The notes beneath the pieces are model-generated. The model saw only the letters and a list, made by a program, of their open reading frames with translations, searched no databases and was not told where the DNA came from. Source: an uncultured Oscillospiraceae bacterium (GTDB lineage Bacteria; Bacillota; Clostridia; Oscillospirales; Oscillospiraceae). From it: a stretch of DNA of 64,000 nt. The stretch spans positions 1-64,000 of the forward strand of contig CAJTWF010000002.1 in assembly GCA_910579965.1 (NCBI GenBank), written 5' to 3'. Position numbers and translations under genes: made by a program. Positions 50,645-59,815 of the stretch are shown in pieces (the stretch's first letter is position 1; each line of letters starts with the position of its first letter).

Positions 50645-52761
50645 GATGCATCCTCTCCTTTATTTTCATTGTCTTTGCCGTCTCCGTCCGCGCTGTCGAT
50701 GGGCGAGATGGCGGAGAACATCTTGCGCATTCCCTCGTCGTAGAAGCGGTAGCAGCCGCGCCCGGCCCGCTTGACCGCGTAGAGGGCCTGATCCGCAGCG
50801 TTGAACAGGGTCTCGTAGTCTGTGCCCACCACGGCGGTGCGGGCCACGCCCATGCTGATGGAGATGGGGAAGCCCTCGAAGGAGCAGGAGGACAGGGCGT
50901 TGAAGATGCGGGAGATGATGGGTCTTGCGTCCCCCCGGTACTCCAGAAACAGGAGGAACTCGTCCCCGCCCACCCGGGCGGCGATATCCGCGCCCCGGAT
51001 GCTCTCGCACAGCTTGGCGGCCAGATACCGGAGCACATGATCGCCGAAGATGTGGCCGTAGTTGTCGTTGGCGGACTTGAAGTGGTCCAGGTCAATGATG
51101 GCCATGGCGAAGCGGCTGCCCGGCTCATCCTCCATGCGGGCGATGATCCGCTCCTTGGCGCTGGCATGGTTGAGCAGGCCCGTGAGGTTGTCATGGGAGG
51201 CCATGCGCTCCAGGGCGTCCAGCTTCATGCGGGAGTCGTGAACGTCGATGGCCTTGCCGATGGCTCCGGTGAGCTGGGGCGGCTCGTCGCTGGACCAGGT
51301 GGCCCGGGCGACAATCCGGGTCCAGCGCTCCTCCTCCCCGATGCGCATCCGGCAGTCGAACCGGACCACGGGCTGGGCGGGGGTGGAGGCGCGGAGGGCG
51401 CTGGAGAGGCCGGCCATGGCCTCGCTGTCCATGATGCGGCGGATGCAGTCGCTGTGGGTGGGGTCCATGACCGTCTCCTTCAGCCCCAGCCGTTCGGCCC
51501 CCCAGGTGTTGAAGGTAATCATGGGCGGAACAACGGTGTACTCAAACTGGATCTCCTTGCTCATGGCGGCGAAGAAGCTGAACTTCATCCGCTCGTGCTC
51601 CAGGAGCTGCAAGGTCCGCTCGGAGGCGGAGAGCTCCTCATGGCGGTGGAGCTCGTCGGCCACGGAGCGCATCTCCATGCGGCTGACCCGCTCGCCGGTG
51701 TTGGCCGCCATCTCCCCGGGCAGCTTGGCGGACACCTCGGTCAGGCACTCCAGCAGCAGGGGGTTGAAGGCGCCGCACTGGCCGTCCAGGATCATCTCCA
51801 CGGCCTTGTCGTGGGGGATGGCGGGCTTGTATACCCGGGGACTGGTCAGGGCGTCGTACACGTCGGCCAGGGCCACGATCTGGGCGGAGATGGGGATCTC
51901 GTCCCCCTTCAGGCCGTCGGGGTAGCCCCGGCCGTCCCAGCGCTCGTGGTGCCAGCGGCAGATGGACCGGGCCACCTTGACCAGGGGGTCCTGCTGGTGG
52001 CTGGGGAGGTTGTCCATCATGTCGGAGCCCACGGTGGTGTGGGTCTTCATGATCTCAAACTCCTCGCTGGTGAGGCGGCCGGGCTTGTTGATGACCGCGC
52101 CGGGGATGGAGATCTTGCCGATGTCGTGGAGGGTGGAGGCGGTGCTGATGAGCCGGATGTCCGCCTGGGTGAGGGGGTAGCGGTCCGTCTTGAGCACCAG
52201 ATGCTGCAAAAACAGCTCCGTGAGGGTGCGGATATGCAGCACGTGCTGGCCGCTCTCCCCGTTGCGGAACTCCACGGTGTGGCTGAGGATGTCGATCATG
52301 AGGCTGGACTGGCGCTCCTTCTCATAGATCTGATCGGCAACCATGGCCACCAGCTTCTTCTGTTTGGCGTAGAGCAGGGTGGTGTTGACCACCCGGCGGT
52401 GGACCACCATGCCGTTGAAGGGGCGGTTGATGAAATCGGTGGCCCCCAGGTTGTAGGCCCGCTCCACATGGGCGGGGGCGGTCTCGGCGGAGATCATGAT
52501 AACGGGGATATCCTCGATCCACCCCTGCTGGTTCATCAGGGTGAGCACCTCAAAGCCGTCCATCTCCGGCATGACGATGTCCAGCAGGACCAGATCAATG
52601 GCGGTGCGGTATTTTTGCAGCGCGGCCACGGCCTTCACGCCGTCCTCCGCCTCCAGGATGTCGTACTCCTCTCCCAGCATGTCGGCCAGGATGGAGCGGT
52701 TCATCTCGGAGTCGTCGGCAATGAGGATCCGCTGCCTGCGGTGCTGTTCTGGACTGTTCAT
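50641..52761 (-). CDS. Response regulator with HD-GYP and GGDEF domains (cyclic-di-GMP enzyme)
   Basis: Domains in order over 706 residues are a receiver (about 10-125; LVLLDIVMPEMDG), HD-GYP phosphodiesterase (about 160-330; TLHDIGKI, HHERWDGRGYP), a PAS-like region (about 390-520) and a GGDEF diguanylate cyclase (about 530-690). The GGDEF site is intact (RVGGDEF) and an RGAD inhibitory site sits five residues before it. It can thus in principle both make and break cyclic-di-GMP under phosphorelay control. I chose the ATG 11 bases after AGGAAAGG; an earlier in-frame ATG would add ten residues. Confidence 0.92.
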   Translation of the reverse strand: MNSPEQHRRQRILIADDSEMNRSILADMLGEEYDILEAEDGVKAVAALQKYRTAIDLVLLDIVMPEMDGFEVLTLMNQQGWIEDIPVIMISAETAPAHVERAYNLGATDFINRPFNGMVVHRRVVNTTLLYAKQKKLVAMVADQIYEKERQSSLMIDILSHTVEFRNGESGQHVLHIRTLTELFLQHLVLKTDRYPLTQADIRLISTASTLHDIGKISIPGAVINKPGRLTSEEFEIMKTHTTVGSDMMDNLPSHQQDPLVKVARSICRWHHERWDGRGYPDGLKGDEIPISAQIVALADVYDALTSPRVYKPAIPHDKAVEMILDGQCGAFNPLLLECLTEVSAKLPGEMAANTGERVSRMEMRSVADELHRHEELSASERTLQLLEHERMKFSFFAAMSKEIQFEYTVVPPMITFNTWGAERLGLKETVMDPTHSDCIRRIMDSEAMAGLSSALRASTPAQPVVRFDCRMRIGEEERWTRIVARATWSSDEPPQLTGAIGKAIDVHDSRMKLDALERMASHDNLTGLLNHASAKERIIARMEDEPGSRFAMAIIDLDHFKSANDNYGHIFGDHVLRYLAAKLCESIRGADIAARVGGDEFLLFLEYRGDARPIISRIFNALSSCSFEGFPISISMGVARTAVVGTDYETLFNAADQALYAVKRAGRGCYRFYDEGMRKMFSAISPIDSADGDGKDNENKGEDAS

Positions 52762-52853
52762 AGGCTTCACGACCTTTCCTGTCAGAGGCAAAGCCTGACG
52801 GGTTGGATTTCATATAGAGGCCGGCGCGTTGAACCGGCGAATAAACACAGTAT

Positions 52854-52882
52854 AGTATAGCAGACTTTTTTCCCCGCGGCAA
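52854..52882 (-). promoter_or_regulatory. Promoter of the phosphorelay operon
   Basis: On the minus strand, TTGCCG, a 17-base spacer and TATACT with an extended TGC. It lies about 90 bases before the start codon. Confidence 0.75.
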
Positions 52883-53026
52883 GAGGTTTCTCAGCATCTT
52901 CATAATAAGAGCCTGCATTCATAACCGCTGAACCCTGTCCGGCCGGCCATTTTCTGTCAAACCGCGCTGATTTTCCCTGCAATCGGTCAGGATTGCTGCC
53001 GCTGCGCAATTTTCTCCGCCCCGTGG

Positions 53027-53055
53027 TTGTTTTTTTCCCGGAGATTTGTTATTCT
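53027..53055 (+). promoter_or_regulatory. Candidate promoter of the VanY-linked two-component operon
   Basis: TTGTTT, a 17-base spacer and TATTCT, about 95 bases before the start codon. It is divergent from the phosphorelay operon promoter; together they fill the 387-base gap, in which no other gene is seen. Confidence 0.5.
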
Positions 53056-53148
53056 ATAGAGAAAAGACGCTGCCGGGCTGGCCGGCGGGCCTGTCCCCGG
53101 GCCGGAGCCTCCTGTCACGGCCCCCTTTCCCTGAAAGAGGTAAATTCC

Positions 53149-53808
53149 ATGATAAGAATTTTGATCGTTGAGGACGAAAAGCCCATCGCGGATCTGCTGG
53201 ACATGTCCCTCACCTCCGCCGGCTACAGCTGCGACTGTCTGGACAACGGCGCGGCGGCGGCGGACGCCGTGGAGTCCAGGCGCTACGACCTTATCCTGCT
53301 GGACGTGATGCTGCCGGGCATCGACGGCTTTGAGCTGATGGAGTACCTGGCCCCCCTGGAGATTCCGGTCATCTTCATCACCGCCCGCAGCACGGTGAAG
53401 GACCGGATCAAGGGCCTGAAGCTGGGGGCTGACGACTACATCGTCAAGCCCTTTGAGATCGCGGAGCTCCTGGCCCGGGTGGAGACCGTCCTGCGCCGCT
53501 ACCACAAGACCGACACCCGCCTGGTGGTGGACGACGTGGTGGTGGACACCCAGTCCCGGGTGGTCACCAGGGGCGGCGAGATCGTCCCCCTCACGGCCAA
53601 GGAGTACAGCCTGCTCATGCTCTTCCTCCAGAACAGAAACATCGCCCTCTTCCGGGAGACCATCTACGAGCGGGTGTGGGAGAACGAGTACATGGGCGAC
53701 AGCCGCACCGTGGACCTCCACGTCCAGCGCCTGCGAAAGAAGCTGGGCTGGCAGGAGCGGATTGCCGCCGTCTATAAGGTGGGCTACCGGCTGGAGGTCA
53801 AGGAATGA
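53149..53808 (+). CDS. OmpR-family response regulator
   Basis: This 219-residue regulator has a receiver domain (IVEDEKPIADLL, phosphoacceptor in LILLDVMLPGIDG, lysine in YIVKPFE) and a winged-helix domain (VPLTAKEYSLLMLFL, RTVDLHVQRLRKKLG). Its stop overlaps the kinase gene by ATGA. The ATG with AGAGG upstream is preferred to a longer in-frame start that would fall within the promoter. Confidence 0.93.
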   Translation: MIRILIVEDEKPIADLLDMSLTSAGYSCDCLDNGAAAADAVESRRYDLILLDVMLPGIDGFELMEYLAPLEIPVIFITARSTVKDRIKGLKLGADDYIVKPFEIAELLARVETVLRRYHKTDTRLVVDDVVVDTQSRVVTRGGEIVPLTAKEYSLLMLFLQNRNIALFRETIYERVWENEYMGDSRTVDLHVQRLRKKLGWQERIAAVYKVGYRLEVKE

Positions 53809-55229
53809 AATTCGCCTGGAAGGTAACCCTGGTCACGCTGTGCATCCTGATGCTGTCCACCAGCATCGCCAGCTACCTGCTCATCTCCCTGTCCTTCCAG
53901 TCCGCCCTGGAGCGGGAGATCGACGTGGCCCGGGAGGAGATGCAGATGCTGCGCATCACCTACGAGGCCGTCTGCTCCGCCCGGGGCATCACCCTGGAGA
54001 ACCTGGACAGCAAGTCCTCCGGCCTCAGGCGCACCCTGGGGGAGGACCCCTACTTTGCGGACCGCCAGTTCCGGGTCAGCACCCAGGAGGGGATTCAGGT
54101 CTACTCCACCCTGTCCTCCTCCAGCGACCAGGCGCTGCTGGACAGCATCGACGAGCGCTCCTCGGGCTATATCCTCCGCTTTGACCAGCGCACGCAGCGG
54201 CATCTGCTCCACTGTGCCGGGGCCGTGTCCCTGCCCGACGGGGCCCTGTATATGGAGACCGTCCGGGACATCTCCTCCCTCTTCTCTGACCGGGAGATCC
54301 ACTACCAGGTCTACCGCTGGGTTGTGCTGCTGGTGGTGGGGGTCAGCGCGGCGGTGATATTTGCCTTTGCCTACTGGCTGACCACCCCCATCCGCGCCCT
54401 GGGCCGGGTGGCCACCCAGCTGGCCCAGGGGGACTACACCCCCAGGGCCAAGGTGTCCGGGGACGACGAGATCGGGGAGCTGGCCGTCAGCTTCAACCGC
54501 ATGGCCGACGCCATTGCCCGGAACGTCCAGGAGCTGGAGGCCGCCGCCCGCCGCCAGGAGGACTTCACCGGCAGCTTCGTCCACGAGCTGAAGACGCCCC
54601 TCACCTCCATCATCGGCTACGCGGACATGCTCCGCTCCCGCAGCCTGGACGAGGACCGGCGCTTCAAGGCCGCCAGCTACATCTTCTCCGAGGGCAAGCG
54701 GCTGGAGAACCTGTCCCTGGCCCTGATGAGCCTGCTGGTGGTGGGCCACACCCGGGCGGAGGTGAAGAACGTGAACATGAGTCTGCTGTGCCGGCAGGCC
54801 GGGGGCAGCGCCCTGCCCGCCATGGCCGCCCAGGACCTGCGGCTGGTGGTCCAGGCGGAGGAGGCCGTCCTGCCCGGGGACCCCGCCCTGCTCCAGACAC
54901 TGCTGCAAAACCTGCTGGACAACGCCCGCAAGGCCTCCGAGCCGGACACAGTGGTGGTGCTGGAGGGGAGGAGGACCCCCGCGGGCTACCGCATAACGGT
55001 GACCGATCAGGGCCGGGGCATCCCGGAGGAGGAGCTGGACAAGATCACGGAGGCGTTTTACATGGTGGACAAGTCCCGCTCCCGGGCCCAGGGGGGCGCG
55101 GGGCTGGGGCTGGCCCTGTGCAAGGAGATCGCGGCCCTCCACCAGGGGGAGCTGCGCTTTGAGAGCCAGGTGGGCCTGGGCACCAAGGTGACTGTGGAGC
55201 TGGAGGGGATCCATGTCTGTGAGGAGTAG
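53805..55229 (+). CDS. Sensor histidine kinase
   Basis: This 474-residue kinase has membrane helices at about 8-30 and 170-192 flanking an external domain of about 140 residues, then HAMP, the H-box FVHELKTPLTSIIGYADML, N-box LLDNARKA and G-box GGAGLGLALCKEI. It is paired with the response regulator before it. It overlaps the next gene by 17 bases. The downstream envelope genes suggest a cell-wall related signal. Confidence 0.92.
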   Translation: MKFAWKVTLVTLCILMLSTSIASYLLISLSFQSALEREIDVAREEMQMLRITYEAVCSARGITLENLDSKSSGLRRTLGEDPYFADRQFRVSTQEGIQVYSTLSSSSDQALLDSIDERSSGYILRFDQRTQRHLLHCAGAVSLPDGALYMETVRDISSLFSDREIHYQVYRWVVLLVVGVSAAVIFAFAYWLTTPIRALGRVATQLAQGDYTPRAKVSGDDEIGELAVSFNRMADAIARNVQELEAAARRQEDFTGSFVHELKTPLTSIIGYADMLRSRSLDEDRRFKAASYIFSEGKRLENLSLALMSLLVVGHTRAEVKNVNMSLLCRQAGGSALPAMAAQDLRLVVQAEEAVLPGDPALLQTLLQNLLDNARKASEPDTVVVLEGRRTPAGYRITVTDQGRGIPEEELDKITEAFYMVDKSRSRAQGGAGLGLALCKEIAALHQGELRFESQVGLGTKVTVELEGIHVCEE

Positions 55230-56067
55230 CATACGAAAATTTCTGGCCATCGCCCTGACCTTCCTGCTGACGGCGGCGGCTATCTTCCTCCCCGCCCGGC
55301 TCTCCCAGTGGAATGACCGGCTTCTGCTGGACGAGCCCCACATCCTTCAGGAGGAGCGGGAGGGCTTTGGCGAGAGCGTGGGCCTGACGGTGGCGGAGAA
55401 GGTGATCCTCCTCCGGACCGGCGGCCTGGACAGCCTGACCGTAGGCGATGCGGAGATGCGGGCCACCTACACCGGCCCCGGCGGCGAAAACGTGGACGTT
55501 ATCCTCCAGCAGGAGAAGGGGGAGCTGGACGCGGACGAGCAGCGCAAGCTGACGGAGCGGATCACCGCCGTGCAGGCGGAGGTGCGCTCCCTCCAGGTGA
55601 TGGGCGGCCTGCCGCTGATCTGGGACACGGAAAGCCCTGTGGAGTGCGTGGACCGCAGCCAGATCCTCTACGTGGACCGGGAGACCCAGATCAGCTTTCT
55701 GGTGTACCGGATGACCCTCAACTGTCCGCCCTACTCCCTGGAGCTGTCCGTGGACGCCCAGTCCGGGCAGGTGCTGGCCTTCTCCCTCTTCTGGGGACGG
55801 GACGGCTCCCTGACCTGGGGTCCCCGGGGCTCCAGCGCCTTTGGCGGGGCGTGGCGGGACTACTGGGGCATGGACAGCGTCAGCGCCGGCTGGTATAATG
55901 AGCACACCCGGAGCATCCTGGAGGACGTGGAGCTCCGGATGCAGATCAACGGGGAGTATAACGCGGTGGGGGAGGTGGCCTACGCCTACAGCGGCCAGTC
56001 CATCCACATTCCCCTGCTGTGCTGGGCCTACAACAGCGGCCGCTACTCCCTCCACTGGAATCCATGA
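55213..56067 (+). CDS. Membrane-anchored extracytoplasmic protein of unknown function
   Basis: The 284-residue product has a basic N-terminus and a membrane anchor (FLAIALTFLLTAAAIFLPA), then a secreted domain without a motif I recognise. It overlaps the kinase gene and precedes VanY by 51 bases, so it is in the operon. Position suggests an accessory sensor or wall-related factor for the kinase; that is inference. Confidence 0.8.
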   Translation: MSVRSSIRKFLAIALTFLLTAAAIFLPARLSQWNDRLLLDEPHILQEEREGFGESVGLTVAEKVILLRTGGLDSLTVGDAEMRATYTGPGGENVDVILQQEKGELDADEQRKLTERITAVQAEVRSLQVMGGLPLIWDTESPVECVDRSQILYVDRETQISFLVYRMTLNCPPYSLELSVDAQSGQVLAFSLFWGRDGSLTWGPRGSSAFGGAWRDYWGMDSVSAGWYNEHTRSILEDVELRMQINGEYNAVGEVAYAYSGQSIHIPLLCWAYNSGRYSLHWNP

Positions 56068-56118
56068 CCCGCTGAGACATATTCAGAGAATGTACAAGAG
56101 CAAAGGAGGTCCCTTCCG

Positions 56119-57096
56119 ATGAATAAAAACTACCGCGGCAGGCGGCGGACGCCTTACGGCCCGGCGCTGATCCTGCTGGTTCTGGCGGCCCTGGCGGCGG
56201 GCGCCTTTTTCCTCAGCCGCCGCCCTGATGGCAGTCCGCCCCCCCAGAGCAGCCCCGTCCTGCCCGGCGGAGCGGACGTCCGGACGCCCCTCTCCGAGCA
56301 TGTGGTCACCCCCTCCGGCATCCCCTGCACCCGCAGGGAGCTGGGGGAGGAGGCCCTGTACACCGGGGAGCTGATCCTGGTCAACAACCAGGTGCTCTAC
56401 CGCTTCCCCCAGGAGCAGGAGCTGGTGAGCATCTACGAGGAGAAGAGCGACGGCTACTTTGTCCGGGACATGGAGGTGTTCCTCTCCCCCACGGCCATGC
56501 CCGCCCTCAACAGCCTGCTGGACGCTTTCCGGGCCCAGGGAGGCGGCAAGACCATCAACGTGGTGGCCGGATACCGGGACCGGGCCTACCAGCAGCACCT
56601 CTTTGACCAGAGCGCCCAGCGCAACGGCCAGGACCACGCGGAGAAGTACGTGGCCCAGCCCGGGGGCAGCGAGCACCACACGGGGCTGGTGGTGGACTTC
56701 TCCATCCTTCACGCCGACGGCTCCAGCGGGGACTACGACGGCTCCGGGGAGTACGCCTGGATCAACGAGAACTGCCAGGACTACGGCTGGGTGGTCCGCT
56801 ACGAGGAGGGCAAGGAGGCGCTCACCGGCATCTGGGACGAGCCCTGGCACTTCCGGTACGTGGGCGTTCCCCACGCCACGGAGATGGCCCGGCGGGGGCT
56901 GTGCCTGGAGGAGTATATTGACCTGCTGCGCCAGTACCCCTTTGACGGGGAGCATCTGACCATCCAGTGCGCGGCCGGGACCTACGAGGTCTGGTTCTGC
57001 CAGGGGAGCGCGGCCTATCTTCCGGACAGCGGGGAGTGGTCCGTGTCCGGCAACAACGTGGACGGGCTAGTGGTCACCTGTAAGACGCCGGAGTGA
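56119..57096 (+). CDS. M15-family D-alanyl-D-alanine carboxypeptidase (VanY-like)
   Basis: This 325-residue membrane-anchored peptidase (helix at about 14-35) should trim the terminal D-Ala from wall stem peptides. Zinc ligands and catalytic residues are visible in SEHHTGLVVDFS and DEPWHFRYVG, with the substrate segment VVAGYRDRAYQQ. About 70 residues follow the peptidase domain. No vanA/vanH-type ligase genes are adjacent, so it points to wall remodelling more than to glycopeptide resistance. Confidence 0.9.
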   Translation: MNKNYRGRRRTPYGPALILLVLAALAAGAFFLSRRPDGSPPPQSSPVLPGGADVRTPLSEHVVTPSGIPCTRRELGEEALYTGELILVNNQVLYRFPQEQELVSIYEEKSDGYFVRDMEVFLSPTAMPALNSLLDAFRAQGGGKTINVVAGYRDRAYQQHLFDQSAQRNGQDHAEKYVAQPGGSEHHTGLVVDFSILHADGSSGDYDGSGEYAWINENCQDYGWVVRYEEGKEALTGIWDEPWHFRYVGVPHATEMARRGLCLEEYIDLLRQYPFDGEHLTIQCAAGTYEVWFCQGSAAYLPDSGEWSVSGNNVDGLVVTCKTPE

Positions 57097-57166
57097 GACA
57101 GGGCGGAAAAGCCCTGCCGGACGCAGGGCCTTGGGATGGCATTTCGATGGAAAGACGAATGCAAAA

Positions 57167-57199
57167 GGATCGGGAGCGCTGACAAAGCGCTCCCGATCC
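57167..57199. terminator. Bidirectional terminator between vanY-like and pyrophosphatase genes
   Basis: A perfect 14-base-pair stem GGATCGGGAGCGCT and partner with a 5-base loop lies between convergent genes. On the minus strand it is followed by TTTTGC; on the plus strand by GTCTGCTTTCGTTT. Confidence 0.85.
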
Positions 57200-57211
57200 G
57201 TCTGCTTTCGT

Positions 57212-58829
57212 TTATCCCCACAGGGCCGACAGCATGGGGATGATCTGTTTTTTTCTGGACATGATCCGGGGCAGAAATGCCTCGTGGTCCCGCAGCTCCG
57301 TGTTGAAGGCCTGCTGGAAGGTGTCCTCCCCGCCCACGCACAGCACCTTGCTGCCCTCCAGCAGCACGTCCGTGAGCATCAGCAGCATCATGCTGTAGCC
57401 GTGGTCCGAGCGGGTCTGCTCCATCAGGGCCAGGAACTGGTCCTTCCGCCGGAGCTGGCGGTCCGAGTCCACGCAGGTGATCTGGCTGACGCCGAAGTCG
57501 TGGCCCGCGATGTGGAACTCCTTGAAGTCGGTAAAGAGCAGCTGGTCCACCGGCTTGTCCTCCGGCGTGGAGGCGGAGAAGATCTCCCGGCCCAGCTCGT
57601 CCAGGGACAGGTTGGCGATGTGGGCCATGCGCTCGGCCATCTTCCGGTCCCGGTTCGTGCAGGTAGGGGACTTGAACATCACCGTGTCGGACACAATGGC
57701 CGCCGCCATCAGCCCCGCCAGCTTGGCCGAGGGCATCATCCCCCGCTCCTGGTACATCCCGGCCACGATGGTGCAGGTGCTGCCCACGGGCTCGTTGCGG
57801 AAGTAGATGGGGTTCTTGGTCTGGATGTCCGCCAGGCGGTGGTGGTCAATGATGGCCAGCACGTCCGCCTGCTCCAGGCCGGGCACGGACTGGGCCGCCT
57901 CGTTGTGGTCCACCAGCACCACCCGCTTGCGCCGGGGCTTGATGAGGTGGTAGCGGGACAGGGAGCCCACCACCCGCTCCTGCTGGTCCAGAATGGGGTA
58001 GCTGCGGTAGCGGCTCTGGAGCACCACTTCCCGCACGTCGTCAATATAGTCCTCCAGGTGGAAGGAGGTGATCTCCTTCTGCTGGGCCAGACGGCCCACG
58101 GGGATGGCCTGGAAGATGCGGCGCACGGCCCGCAGGCCGTCGTAGGGGGTGGAGATGATGCAGGTGTTCTTCACCCGGGTCCGGATCTCCTCGGGCAGCT
58201 CCGCCTGGCACAGCACCACGCAGGCCACGCCGAACTCCACCGCCGCGCGCAGCATGTCCGGCTGGTTGCCGCAGATGAGCACCGTCTCCCTCTGGCGGAA
58301 GGGGGGCAGCTCCCCGGACTGGGGCAGGGCCAGGATCACCTCGCCGGAGATGGCGTTCACCACCTCCTCCGTCTCCCCCAGCAGCTGGCCCTCCAGGACG
58401 CTGAGAATGTTGAACAGGGGCACGGACCGGAGGTCCGGCGCGTCGATGGTCTCCATGTCAAAGCCGGCGATGTCCCCGGCGGTGAGCATCCCCCGCAGGC
58501 GGCCCTCGTCGTCGGTGACCGGGATGGCGGAGATGTGCTTGTCGTCCTCCATGGCGGACCAGGCGCGGCTGACGGTGACGGCCTCGTTGAGGATGGGGGG
58601 GCACGTCGTAGTCCAGATCCATCACCTGGGTGCGCATGTTCTTGATGAGAAGGGGCGGCTCAAAGCCGAAGCGGTTGAGGATGAGCCGTGTCTCGTCGCT
58701 GATCTGGCCCAGGCGGGCGGCCACGTACTGCCGGTCCCCCACCGCGTTTCGCAGGGCGGCGTAGGCCATGGCGGAGACGATGGAGTCGGTGTCCGGGTTG
58801 CGGTGTCCTGTCACGTAGATCTTATCCAT
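57212..58829 (-). pseudogene. Manganese-dependent (family II) inorganic pyrophosphatase with CBS/DRTGG insert, frameshifted
   Basis: Family II pyrophosphatases hydrolyse PPi; the CBS form is regulated by adenine nucleotides. The N-terminal DHH part (VTGHRNPDTDSIVSAMAYA) is in one frame and everything after about residue 80 (CBS, DRTGG, second CBS, then VLVDHNE, AIIDHHR and the DHHA2 end) is in another. The switch falls in a run of seven G on the plus strand at 58595-58601: with six, the protein reads on as YDVPPILNEAV and is 538 residues, a normal length. The cause could be a sequencing error, a recent mutation or phase variation. The start ATG has AAGGAG at 11 bases. Confidence 0.85.
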
Positions 58830-58980
58830 GGTTCTCACACTCCTTGCAGGTAGTATGCGCAGAAAACGGGCGAGGCCCCGGCCGGGGGCCTGACGGATAA
58901 CAGTTTACCACACATTCCCAGCCGGGCGCAACGGGGATTTGGGACCGGAGGGGGAAAAAGAAGATTTTTCTCCGAAAAAA

Positions 58981-59009
58981 TTGACATACCGGGGCGCAGA
59001 GGATATAAT
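58981..59009 (+). promoter_or_regulatory. Consensus promoter of the HAD phosphatase gene
   Basis: A perfect TTGACA, 17-base spacer and perfect TATAAT, the strongest housekeeping promoter seen in the window; the start codon is 41 bases downstream. Confidence 0.92.
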
Positions 59010-59049
59010 ACCAGCCGTATGTGATTTGACCAACGGGAGGTTTTTTGAT

Positions 59050-59721
59050 ATGACGCGTATACAGGCGGTTGTCTTTGATCTGGACGGCACCCTGCTGGAC
59101 ACCATTGCCGATCTCACCGGCGCCATCAACCGCTCTCTGGCGGCCTGCGGCCTGCCCGCCCACACGGTGGACGAGTGCAGGGGCTACGTGGGCGGCGGCA
59201 TCCGGGAGGCGGTGCGCCGGGCCCTGCCCCCGGACAGCAGCGACGAGCTTATTGACCGGGTGCTGGCCCTCTACAAGAACGACTATCCCCACCACTGCGC
59301 GGAGCAGACCACGTGGTATCCGGGAATCCCGGAGCTGCTGGAGCGGCTGGCCCGGCGGGGCCTCCTGCTGGGGGTGCTGAGCAACAAGACCGAGGCCACG
59401 GCCCAGCAGGTGGTGAAGACCTTCTTCCCGGATGTGCCCTTCCGGTGCGTGCTGGGCCGGGCGGAGGGCCGGCCCCTGAAGCCGGACCCGGGCGCGGCCG
59501 TGCCGGTGCTGGCGGCCATGGGCCTGGCGGCCGGCGCGGTGGCCTACGTGGGCGACAGCGGCACGGACATGGCCTTTGCCCGGGCCGCGGGGATGCTGCC
59601 GGTGGCCGCCCCCTGGGGCTACCGGTCCCGGGAGGAGCTGGCGGAGCAGGGGGCCGTCCTGATGCCCGCCTGTCCGGCGGAGCTGGAGGACCTGCTGGCG
59701 CCTTACTGCGGTCAGAATTGA
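59050..59721 (+). CDS. HAD-family phosphatase (phosphoglycolate phosphatase-like)
   Basis: This 223-residue HAD hydrolase has motif I VFDLDGTLLDT, motif II in LGVLSNKTEAT, the lysine in PLKPDPGAAV and motif IV YVGDSGTDM, plus a helical cap domain. It matches the Gph subgroup that detoxifies 2-phosphoglycolate, but related HAD enzymes act on other small phosphates. GGGAGG precedes the ATG. Confidence 0.88.
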   Translation: MTRIQAVVFDLDGTLLDTIADLTGAINRSLAACGLPAHTVDECRGYVGGGIREAVRRALPPDSSDELIDRVLALYKNDYPHHCAEQTTWYPGIPELLERLARRGLLLGVLSNKTEATAQQVVKTFFPDVPFRCVLGRAEGRPLKPDPGAAVPVLAAMGLAAGAVAYVGDSGTDMAFARAAGMLPVAAPWGYRSREELAEQGAVLMPACPAELEDLLAPYCGQN

Positions 59722-59754
59722 CAGACGGCGCAGGAGGACGGTCCCATGTAGATT

Positions 59755-59784
59755 TTTACAGCTGCGCTGACGAATAGATATATT
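59755..59784 (+). promoter_or_regulatory. Promoter of prfC
   Basis: TTTACA, an 18-base spacer and TATATT, 31 bases before the start codon. AAAGGAGG follows. Confidence 0.65.
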
Positions 59785-59815
59785 TGAGTTATAAAGGAGG
59801 CCATCAGTAGGATTC

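Noticed and set aside
56119..57096. Glycopeptide-resistance (van) cluster
   Set aside because: Only a two-component system and a VanY-like peptidase are present; vanH, vanA/B-type ligase and vanX are missing.
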